Of a stretch of DNA of 5,857 nt, positions 1-5,857 are shown in pieces. Within the stretch, counting starts at the first letter, position 1. Every line of letters begins with the position of its first letter. The DNA is from CAYMAZ01 sp964428185 (GTDB lineage: Bacteria; Bacteroidota; Bacteroidia; Bacteroidales; DTU049): the NCBI GenBank assembly GCA_964428185.1, contig CAYRXH010000126.1, forward strand, positions 1-5,857, read 5' to 3'. A program made the position numbers and the translations under genes. The notes below the pieces were generated by a model. It searched no databases and was not told the DNA's origin. It was given only the letters and a program-made list of their open reading frames with translations.

Positions 1-636
1 CGGAAAATGGGGAACGGAGTTTGTTCTTCAAGTTTCGAATTTGTTGGCTCATATTCCGAAAATGCAAAGTCATTTATCTTTTCAAGGGAAGACAAACGAG
101 ATAAAAATTATAATCTATACGAACTAAAACAAAATGAACGTGGTCGTTTTATGCAGCCGGTTCTGATGAATGCAAACATCAATACAAAAAATAATGAAAC
201 TGGCGGATTTGTAACAAATAACGGTAAACTATTGTTTTTTGCCAGTGACAAACCTGGCGGGTATGGAGGAAAGGATCTTTATTACTGTGAAATGCTGCCT
301 TCAGGAGAATGGGGGAGAGCTTCAAATCTTGGTCCTGCGGTCAATACTATCTATGATGAAGATTATCCGTTTTTAATGGATGACGGTGTGACACTGTATT
401 TCAGCTCCAAAGGACATGATTCAATGGGAGGGTATGATATTTTTGTAACTACCCGGGATGAGGAAGGAATGTGGGATGCTCCTGAAAATATGGGATATCC
501 CATAAATTCTACCTCTGATGATACAGGCTTTTTTATGACGCCCGGTGAGAAAAAAGCATATTATTCTACAGCCCGTAATGCTCATAAAAGTGCACATACA
601 AACAGACGGGATATCTATGAAATTACTTTTAGATAA
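1..636 (+). CDS. PD40/WD40-like beta-propeller repeat protein, 3' part (5' end outside window)
   Basis: The reading frame is open to the left edge. The first ATG (position 7) has no visible ribosome binding site and falls at the edge of a repeat, so I treat the gene as 5'-truncated. Counting from that ATG (209 residues), there are about four PD40-type blades: around 10-60, 64-114, 117-168 and 170-209. Two carry the hallmark segments clearly: 'GKLLFFASDKPGGYGGKDLYY' minus its last residues (73-92) and 'LYFSSKGHDSMGGYDIFV' (130-147). Each is followed by a strand with Trp and Leu/Met (GEWGRASNLG, GMWDAPENMG). Such repeats in Bacteroidota occur in secreted or periplasmic TolB-like and OmpA-linked proteins and probably mediate protein or glycan contacts. 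The protein ends directly after the last blade, so no OmpA peptidoglycan-binding domain follows. The substrate and exact role cannot be told. It converges on lptD with 51 bp between. A second frame at its 5' edge also looks repeat-like. Confidence 0.8.
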   Translation, partial: RKMGNGVCSSSFEFVGSYSENAKSFIFSREDKRDKNYNLYELKQNERGRFMQPVLMNANINTKNNETGGFVTNNGKLLFFASDKPGGYGGKDLYYCEMLPSGEWGRASNLGPAVNTIYDEDYPFLMDDGVTLYFSSKGHDSMGGYDIFVTTRDEEGMWDAPENMGYPINSTSDDTGFFMTPGEKKAYYSTARNAHKSAHTNRRDIYEITFR

Positions 637-687
637 AGTTTGAGACTAAGGTGTAGCTTCAAGGATATATATTCACATTTTTCGGGT

Positions 688-3294
688 CTAATAATAATCC
701 CTCCAGTCAGTTCTTTTGTTAATCTTTAAATCCTGAAGCATCGGAGCTTTGGCTCTCAGTGTGAAATTATAACTTTTGCGGAATCCGGTTGGGATCCAGT
801 TAAAAACAATTTCCCAGCAATGCAGGTCTCTGTAAATATTTACCGATGTATATGTAAATTCCTCATTGATAAAATCATATCCTGACATAACACCCACTTT
901 CCATCCTTTGGTAACATTGATTTCACCGTTGAAAGAAAGAGTCTGAATGAGCTGGAATTTATTCTCTGGCTCCACATAATCCCCGTATTGCCTGATGTAC
1001 TGCATGGTATATGCGAGATTGAGATTCCATGGAATTGAATAATCTACCTGAGGAACACTTCCCTGAGGAACAGGTGTCCTTTGAGTATTCGCTTCGGTTT
1101 TATTTTTAAATGTATTTTTGTTCAGACTCCAGTTGATACTGGTTGCCCATTCGTTTCTTGTTTTTCTGAATAGCCGCCTGTTCATATCCCACTCATACAC
1201 ATTCAGATTCTGTCCGCTGGAATCAACAATATATGGGTCGAGAAGACCAATATAACTCAGATCAACATTTTCAAATAATCTTGTCCGTCCTGAGAGTCTG
1301 AGTTTTGACCATTTTAATGTATCCTTGGCAATATCGTGAGAAATGGAAAACTGAAAATTTTCAACAAGCTTGATCTTTTTCATTGGATTCAAAGTGTCTT
1401 TTGGTGTTCTGACCTTAATTTCAAGATTATTTGAAACACTGAATTGAACAACACCTGCTTTTCCAAAAGGTGAATACCCGTATATTCCATTCTGAAACAA
1501 TGAGTATGGTGTTGGCAATTCTACAGCAGGATCTTTGTAATAATGATATGCACCCCAGACTGGTTTGCCGAAATCAGGTCTCAGGGTGAATGAAACCTGT
1601 GGGGTAATGACATGCCTGATGGCAGCAAGTGGTGTTCTGTTAAAAACAAACATTCCGTATAACTTGGTCTGTAGCTGTGCAGATGCCTGAAATTCCTGAT
1701 TTATTTTAAAACCCTCAACAGTATCGGTGACAAGTTCATTGGTTATTTCATCCCAGTATTTATCAAGGCTGCTGAAATACCAACGTTGGGTGTATGAAAA
1801 TGAGGTTGTCAGATTGAAATATTTGAATACCTTTTGGGTCAGACTGACCGGAATCTGATGTTTCACTCCATTGGAGAAGTCCCTGAACTGCCAGTCTTTA
1901 AAGAGTAATGAATCCGGCGAGGTTATTGAATTCTTCGCATTCATTGTATAGGTGAAGTTGATGTTCTCAATCAGTTTGAATTTTCTCACTTTTTTTGTTG
2001 TCCTGCCGGGATAGATTCTGTTTGTGGAAAGCATCAGCTCAGGTAAATTCATTTCCACGGTTTTACTCTGTTTGTTCTGAGTATGCCTGACATTGGCAGA
2101 GAAATTCACACTGTTTCCGAACATGGTTGTGTACGTCACGCTGGAACTGAATGTGGATGACAGATAATCCAACGCAGTTGTTGGGTTAAAACGGCTGTAG
2201 TTCCTTGTTCCTGCCCTTACATCAGCATTAAAACGGTGCTTGGGATGAGCTTTCGGGTCCTGATTATGCTTCCACACGATAAACATATCTTTGGATACTT
2301 CAAATTCGGGAGTTTCTGGTTCACCCAGTTTATTCACAGCATAATTCAGATTCAGAAATCCGTCAAAAGCATATCTCTTTTTATAGTTTGATGCCATTTT
2401 CACAGCCCAGCTTCCACGGGAATATATGTCACCCTTAAGTGAGAGATCAGCATAATCCTTGATTCCGAAATAATACCCTCCGTCTTCTATATAAAATCCC
2501 CTGTTTGTAGATTCTCCGTATTTAGGAATGAGAATTCCATTCTGCCGACCCTTTTTATTCGGAAAGAATCCAAATGGGACCCCCAAAGGCAGAGGCACAT
2601 CTTCGATCACCATCCATGCTGGACCTGTGATAATTTTTTCATCCGGAATAACTTTTGCCTTGGTAAAACGCACTTCAAAATGAGGATGCTCGTCAGGACA
2701 GGTAGTAAATGAGCCGTTTTTAATAAGAATAACTTCATCATGCAGTCGAAGTACCTCCTTACCATGAAGATATGCTTCGCTTTCTTCTGTGAATATATTT
2801 GTCAGGTATCCCTTTTTGGTATCAAAATTATATTTCAGAGTGTTTGCCTCAAATGATTTATCTCCTTCTTTAAAAACAGGTTTGCCGCTCATATTGCCAA
2901 GAGAATCAGGAACCCATGAAGCGGTAAGAATTTTTGTATCAAAATTGATATCCACGTATGCAGCAGTTAGCTCAATAGTTTCATAATATATTTTAACATT
3001 CCCATACAATTTGACCAGATTCTCAGATGCCAGAAAAATGATTGAATCAGATGCTGAATAGGTAATCGTAGATTTGATAGCCTGAGGCGAAAGCCGGAGA
3101 GAATCAGAATCAATGGAATCATTTATCAGGCTGTCAGCAGCCATTATTGTATCTGTGAGCAATAAGTCTGCAGTGGCATTATTATTGGTCTGAAGACTCT
3201 CATTTGAAATTTGAGATACTGATTGACAGGGCATTATAAAATAAACAGCAAAAAGTACAATGAAAGGAACAACAGATTTTTTTCTCAGGAACAT
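688..3294 (-). CDS. lptD: LPS-assembly outer membrane protein LptD (OstA family)
   Basis: LptD is the beta-barrel translocon that, with the lipoprotein LptE, inserts lipopolysaccharide into the outer leaflet of the outer membrane. I start it at 3294 (868 residues): this gives a good signal peptide (MFLRKK, hydrophobic 8-22, likely cleavage after SVS at 27). An upstream ATG at 3405 would add 37 residues, bury the signal and start inside the divergent amidase gene. Order: a Ser/Asp/Asn-rich linker 28-75; an OstA/LptA-like periplasmic domain about 78-235 (for example LVKLYGNVKIYYETIEL at 93-109); a strongly LptD-like junction GPAWMVIEDVPLPLGVPFGFFP at 224-245; GFYIEDGGYYFGI at 266-278; then a long barrel domain to the end, closing on aromatic Tyr868 as expected of a BAM substrate. 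The mature protein has only two cysteines, C199 and C826. The length is normal for the Bacteroidota form. No LptE gene is in the window. Identification is secure; the start is likely. Confidence 0.95.
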   Translation of the reverse strand: MFLRKKSVVPFIVLFAVYFIMPCQSVSQISNESLQTNNNATADLLLTDTIMAADSLINDSIDSDSLRLSPQAIKSTITYSASDSIIFLASENLVKLYGNVKIYYETIELTAAYVDINFDTKILTASWVPDSLGNMSGKPVFKEGDKSFEANTLKYNFDTKKGYLTNIFTEESEAYLHGKEVLRLHDEVILIKNGSFTTCPDEHPHFEVRFTKAKVIPDEKIITGPAWMVIEDVPLPLGVPFGFFPNKKGRQNGILIPKYGESTNRGFYIEDGGYYFGIKDYADLSLKGDIYSRGSWAVKMASNYKKRYAFDGFLNLNYAVNKLGEPETPEFEVSKDMFIVWKHNQDPKAHPKHRFNADVRAGTRNYSRFNPTTALDYLSSTFSSSVTYTTMFGNSVNFSANVRHTQNKQSKTVEMNLPELMLSTNRIYPGRTTKKVRKFKLIENINFTYTMNAKNSITSPDSLLFKDWQFRDFSNGVKHQIPVSLTQKVFKYFNLTTSFSYTQRWYFSSLDKYWDEITNELVTDTVEGFKINQEFQASAQLQTKLYGMFVFNRTPLAAIRHVITPQVSFTLRPDFGKPVWGAYHYYKDPAVELPTPYSLFQNGIYGYSPFGKAGVVQFSVSNNLEIKVRTPKDTLNPMKKIKLVENFQFSISHDIAKDTLKWSKLRLSGRTRLFENVDLSYIGLLDPYIVDSSGQNLNVYEWDMNRRLFRKTRNEWATSINWSLNKNTFKNKTEANTQRTPVPQGSVPQVDYSIPWNLNLAYTMQYIRQYGDYVEPENKFQLIQTLSFNGEINVTKGWKVGVMSGYDFINEEFTYTSVNIYRDLHCWEIVFNWIPTGFRKSYNFTLRAKAPMLQDLKINKRTDWRDYY

Positions 3295-3323
3295 TGGAAC
3301 AAAGGGAATAATAGTTATTTTTG
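3294..3323 (+). promoter_or_regulatory. Putative Bacteroidota-type promoter for the amidase-permease operon
   Basis: TTG at 3294-3296, a 19-base spacer and TATTTTTG at 3316-3323 match the Bacteroidota primary-sigma consensus (-33 TTG, -7 TAnnTTTG) exactly, including spacing. Transcription would begin near 3328-3332, a few bases before the ATG at 3341. This supports that start over the earlier ATG at 3260. The TTG overlaps the lptD start codon on the other strand. The region is AT-rich, so chance matches are possible. Confidence 0.5.
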
Positions 3324-3340
3324 TTTTGCCGTTTAAAAGA

Positions 3341-4540
3341 ATGTTCAAAACTAAAAAATATTTCAGTGTGAAACACTCAGGATTAATATTTATTGTGTTA
3401 CTCATGTTTTCAATGATGTCTTTCCGACCACCAGGAAACGAGAATTATCAGTCAAAAATAAGCCGGATAGTTATTGATGCCGGTCACGGAGGCCATGATC
3501 CCGGAGCCGTTGGAAAAAAATCCAAAGAAAAGGATATTGTGCTTGAAGTTGCACTGCTGACCGGAAAGATGATCACCACGTATTGTCCGGGTGTTGAAGT
3601 AACTTATACACGGGATTCAGATGTTTTTGTGGAACTTTACAAACGGGCAAAAATTGCCAATGACAACAAGGCAGATTTGTTCATTTCAATCCACTGCAAT
3701 GCTTCTCCCAAGGCTGAGCCCAAAGGAACAGAAGTTTATGTGATGGGGCTTGATAAAAGTGAACAGAATCTTGAAATTGCAAAAAAGGAGAATGCTTCCA
3801 TTCTGCTTGAAGATGATTACGAATCCCAATATGATGGAATTGATCCCAATTCATCTGAAGCATATATCGCATTCAGTATTTTTCAGCATGCATTTCTTGA
3901 TCAGAGCCTTATTCTTGCCACCAAAACCATGGAAGCTTTTAGCTCTCACGTAGGCCTTCGCAGCAGAGGAATCAAACAGGCGCCATTTCTTGTTCTCTGG
4001 AGAACTACCATGCCAAGCATCCTGATTGAGATTGGGTTTATTTCAAACCCCACTGAAGAGGAATTTCTCATGAAAGTTGAAAACAAAAAGAAGGTTGCTT
4101 ATTCTATCTATAAGGCCTTTGTGATGTATAGAAATGTTATGGAGGGGACTTCAATACTTCCGGTGGAGTTTACAAAAGCAACAGGTGTTCAGCCCGGACT
4201 AACCACAGATACAGTAAAACAGAATGCTTCTCAGCAGGAAAAACAGGATTCTGCTACAGCAGAAATTCAAGTTGAAAATGTCTGGTTTGGTGTTCAGCTG
4301 TTTATTGATCCTGAATTGCTTCCTGCAGGACATTCGAAATTCAAGGGACTGAATGAAGTATTTAACTATAAAGACGGGGGATATTACAAATATTACGTTG
4401 GTAAATGTAAAACCTTCAGTGAAGCTGCAACTTTACAGAATACAATGCGAAATTCAGGGTTTTCTGAAGCCTTTGTGATTGCAATGAATGGTGATAAAAG
4501 AATGGACATTAAAACTGCCAGACAAATAACTGAAAAGTAA
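3341..4540 (+). CDS. N-acetylmuramoyl-L-alanine amidase (Amidase_3) with SPOR-like C-terminal domain
   Basis: This is a zinc amidase that cuts the bond between N-acetylmuramic acid and L-Ala in peptidoglycan, typically for daughter-cell separation or remodelling. The chosen start gives 399 residues with a basic N-terminus and a hydrophobic segment 14-27 (signal peptide or anchor; no clean cleavage motif). An earlier ATG at 3260 lies upstream of the putative promoter and only adds a poor leader. The Amidase_3 domain spans about 41-262: zinc ligands H49 (DAGHGG), E63 (KEKD) and H118 (SIHCNA), and catalytic E230 (LIEIGFISN). Between H118 and E230 lies an acidic helical insert (about 140-200, including ILLEDDYESQYDG). 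It sits where the autoinhibitory helix of AmiB/AmiC-type enzymes is found, so activity may need a release factor (inference). A Gln/Thr/Ser-rich linker (about 280-308) leads to a SPOR-like domain at about 312-390 (YYKYYVGKCKTFSEAATL), probably a septal peptidoglycan anchor. All catalytic residues are present. It is divergent from lptD and followed after 9 bp by the permease gene. Confidence 0.93.
   Translation: MFKTKKYFSVKHSGLIFIVLLMFSMMSFRPPGNENYQSKISRIVIDAGHGGHDPGAVGKKSKEKDIVLEVALLTGKMITTYCPGVEVTYTRDSDVFVELYKRAKIANDNKADLFISIHCNASPKAEPKGTEVYVMGLDKSEQNLEIAKKENASILLEDDYESQYDGIDPNSSEAYIAFSIFQHAFLDQSLILATKTMEAFSSHVGLRSRGIKQAPFLVLWRTTMPSILIEIGFISNPTEEEFLMKVENKKKVAYSIYKAFVMYRNVMEGTSILPVEFTKATGVQPGLTTDTVKQNASQQEKQDSATAEIQVENVWFGVQLFIDPELLPAGHSKFKGLNEVFNYKDGGYYKYYVGKCKTFSEAATLQNTMRNSGFSEAFVIAMNGDKRMDIKTARQITEK
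3346..3376 (-). promoter_or_regulatory. Putative Bacteroidota-type promoter for lptD
   Basis: On the minus strand, TAGTTTTG (3353 down to 3346) matches the -7 consensus TAnnTTTG. A GTG (3376 down to 3374), 20 bases further upstream, is a one-mismatch -33 element. Transcription would begin near 3340, leaving an untranslated leader of about 45 bases before the lptD ATG at 3294. The element lies within the first codons of the divergent amidase gene. It is weaker than the opposing promoter because of the -33 mismatch. Confidence 0.38.
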
Positions 4541-4549
4541 TACAGTTCA

Positions 4550-5764
4550 ATGAAATTCAAACTGCAGTTTTTGAAGAAAAAAAAAATTGATGAAAACGTT
4601 GGTTCTGTATACAGAATCATGTGGAAACGATTTTTAAAAAATGGATTGAATGTGTTTTTTCTTTTCATTCTTGCTGTTGTTTCTTTGATTTCTTTTGCAG
4701 GATATCTGATTACACCTGATCCAACCCCATTTGCAAACAGACAACATCTTGAACTGGCTCTTCAGAAACCAGGTTTTGAAGTACTTTTTCTAAAAATCAG
4801 GAATCAGGAACATACAGAACATGGTAATTTTCTTAAAACCATGATGTATGGCAGAAAGGACCAGTATAATTACCTGCCTCTGAATGATTACCATATCAAT
4901 GGGGATAGTGTTTCCGTTGAGTTGTATACCGGTATGAGTCCAAATGAAGGCCCCGAAATTCATTATCATCTCAGGGATTTTGTGACAGATGCTGATCCGG
5001 AAAAAAGCAATATTGATTATTCAAATAAACAGACACAATTATCAGAAATACAGCTTGTTGAGAATTTTGAAAACAATCATTTGATACGTCGAAAATATAT
5101 TCTTGGCACTGATCGTTTTGGACGAGATGTTTTGAGTCAGCTGATTATTGGCGCAAGAGTCAGTTTAGCAGTTGGATTTATTTCAGTCATCGTTTCTTTG
5201 CTGATTGGGGTTGGCATCGGTGCAGCTGCAGGCTATTTCGGAGGCAGAACAGACAGGTTTGTTCTCTGGCTCATTAATGTTGTTTGGGCAATTCCCACAT
5301 TATTTCTTGTCATTGCAATAACGTTTGCACTTGGAAAAGGATTCTGGCAAATATTTATTGCAGTTGGATTAACTCTTTGGGTTGAAATTGCACGACTTGT
5401 TCGTGGGTTGGTGATTTCAGTCAAAAACAGAGAGTATGTTGAAGCAGCAAGAGCATTGGGATATTCAAATTCACGAATCATAATCAATCACATATTGCCT
5501 GCCACTCTGGGTCCGGTTATCGTTGTTTCTGCAGCCAACTTTTCATCGGCAATCCTGATAGAATCAGGTCTCAGTTTTCTCGGAATAGGGATACAACCAC
5601 CCATGCCAAGCTGGGGTACCATGCTGAGGGAAAATTATGGATTTCTGATAATGGATTATGCCTATCTGGCAATCATCCCCGGCCTTGCAATTATGCTCCT
5701 TGTACTCACATTCATGGTGATCGGAAACGGAATCAGAGATGCCATGGAGATAAGGGGAGAGTGA
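4550..5764 (+). CDS. OppC/DppC-type ABC transporter permease with large extracytoplasmic insert
   Basis: This is an inner-membrane permease subunit of the peptide/nickel (Opp/Dpp) importer family. At 404 residues it is about 100 longer than the usual 300. Order: a basic cytoplasmic N-terminus; an OppC_N-like first membrane helix at about 33-54; a long polar stretch 55-184; the family signature LGTDRFGRDVLSQL at 185-198; then a five-helix-like permease core from about 203 to 393. The EAA loop that docks the ATPase is intact (EYVEAARALG at 295-304, HILP at 314-317), as is ESGLSFLGIGIQPPMPSWG at 338-356. The extra residues lie in the extracytoplasmic segment, so the core should work. It starts 9 bp after the amidase stop, which implies co-transcription. 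No strong ribosome binding site is seen, and an alternative in-frame ATG at 4619 (M24) would keep the first helix. No OppB-type permease, ATPase or binding protein is in the window, so the partners must lie elsewhere. Family assignment is firm; the substrate is unknown. Confidence 0.92.
   Translation: MKFKLQFLKKKKIDENVGSVYRIMWKRFLKNGLNVFFLFILAVVSLISFAGYLITPDPTPFANRQHLELALQKPGFEVLFLKIRNQEHTEHGNFLKTMMYGRKDQYNYLPLNDYHINGDSVSVELYTGMSPNEGPEIHYHLRDFVTDADPEKSNIDYSNKQTQLSEIQLVENFENNHLIRRKYILGTDRFGRDVLSQLIIGARVSLAVGFISVIVSLLIGVGIGAAAGYFGGRTDRFVLWLINVVWAIPTLFLVIAITFALGKGFWQIFIAVGLTLWVEIARLVRGLVISVKNREYVEAARALGYSNSRIIINHILPATLGPVIVVSAANFSSAILIESGLSFLGIGIQPPMPSWGTMLRENYGFLIMDYAYLAIIPGLAIMLLVLTFMVIGNGIRDAMEIRGE
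4577..4586 (+). repeat. Run of ten A near the 5' end of the permease gene
   Basis: Ten consecutive A bases encode part of the lysine stretch at permease residues 10-13. The run is in frame as given. Homopolymers of this length are prone to replication or transcription slippage and to sequencing indels. A frame change here could be rescued by initiation at the downstream in-frame ATG at 4619, which retains the first membrane helix. Confidence 0.6.
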
Positions 5765-5809
5765 TGGGGTATTTAAAGATTTAAAATATTACTGATTGAA
5801 TTGTGCATG

Positions 5810-5837
5810 TGACTGGTTATTAGTGATTAGTGACTGG
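5810..5837. repeat. Imperfect tandem heptamer repeat (four 7-bp units) after the permease gene
   Basis: Four units fall in perfect 7-base phase. Units 1 and 4 are both TGACTGG; unit 2 is TTATTAG and unit 3 is TGATTAG. A run of eight A (5839-5846) follows almost at once. The array lies 45 bp beyond the permease stop in otherwise gene-free sequence that runs to the window edge. It is not an inverted repeat, so it does not look like a hairpin terminator. It may continue or recur outside the window. Function is unknown. Confidence 0.6.
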
Positions 5838-5857
5838 TAAAAAAAACTTCAACATTC

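Noticed and set aside
637..687. Terminator between the convergent PD40 and lptD genes
   Set aside because: I looked for an inverted repeat followed by a T run on either strand and found no convincing stem-loop in these 51 bases.
3226..3234. Lipoprotein signal at C23 of LptD (FIMPC)
   Set aside because: The residues before the cysteine do not fit a lipobox (no L-x-[A/G]-C), and LptD is a barrel protein with a normal signal peptidase I site just after (SVS).
3260..3340. Longer amidase start at 3260
   Set aside because: It would overlap the lptD start on the other strand and precede the matching promoter at 3294-3323. The N-terminus from 3341 is a normal basic-hydrophobic leader.
3295..3405. 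Longer lptD start at 3405 giving 37 extra residues
   Set aside because: It would overlap the amidase coding region, lie upstream of the putative lptD promoter, and place a poor leader ahead of an otherwise good signal peptide beginning at 3294.
4393..4668. Minus-strand open frame of 91 codons across the amidase-permease junction
   Set aside because: It overlaps two well-supported genes on the other strand and its translation shows no recognisable domain. The same applies to the other short antisense or out-of-frame stretches inside lptD, the amidase and the permease.
5765..5857. Terminator or new gene after the permease
   Set aside because: The segment has no clear hairpin and no open frame with a plausible start. 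The repeats are direct, not inverted.

Overview
The window looks like a chromosomal segment of a member of the Bacteroidota. The evidence is moderately AT-rich DNA, a Bacteroidota-style LptD, an amidase with the regulatory insert and SPOR-like tail common in that phylum, a PD40-repeat protein, weak Shine-Dalgarno sequences, and putative promoters matching the phylum's TTG / TAnnTTTG pattern. I cannot place it below phylum.

Layout. Positions 1-636 (+) hold the 3' part of a PD40 (WD40-like) beta-propeller gene cut by the window edge. It converges on lptD at 688-3294 (-), which encodes the outer-membrane lipopolysaccharide translocon. Only 46 bp separate the lptD start from a divergent gene at 3341-4540 (+), a zinc-dependent N-acetylmuramoyl-L-alanine amidase. 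Nine bases after the amidase, 4550-5764 (+) encodes an OppC/DppC-type ABC transporter permease with an unusually long extracytoplasmic insert. The last 93 bp carry no gene, but they contain a short 7-bp-period repeat.

How the genes fit together. The centre of the window is an envelope-biogenesis locus: lptD (outer-membrane LPS assembly) and the amidase (peptidoglycan cleavage) share one compact divergent promoter region. The candidate promoters reach into each other's coding regions, and they also decide the start codons: both genes could be read from earlier ATGs, but those lie upstream of the promoters. The amidase and permease probably form one transcript. An amidase releases stem peptides and an Opp/Dpp-type permease moves peptides, so a role in cell-wall peptide recycling is possible but unproven.

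I see no mobile element, CRISPR array, tRNA, rRNA or defence system. The points most worth a second look are the overlapping divergent promoters, the roughly 130-residue insert in the permease, a lone cysteine pair in LptD, the heptamer repeat at the right end, and a possible frameshift at the left edge.
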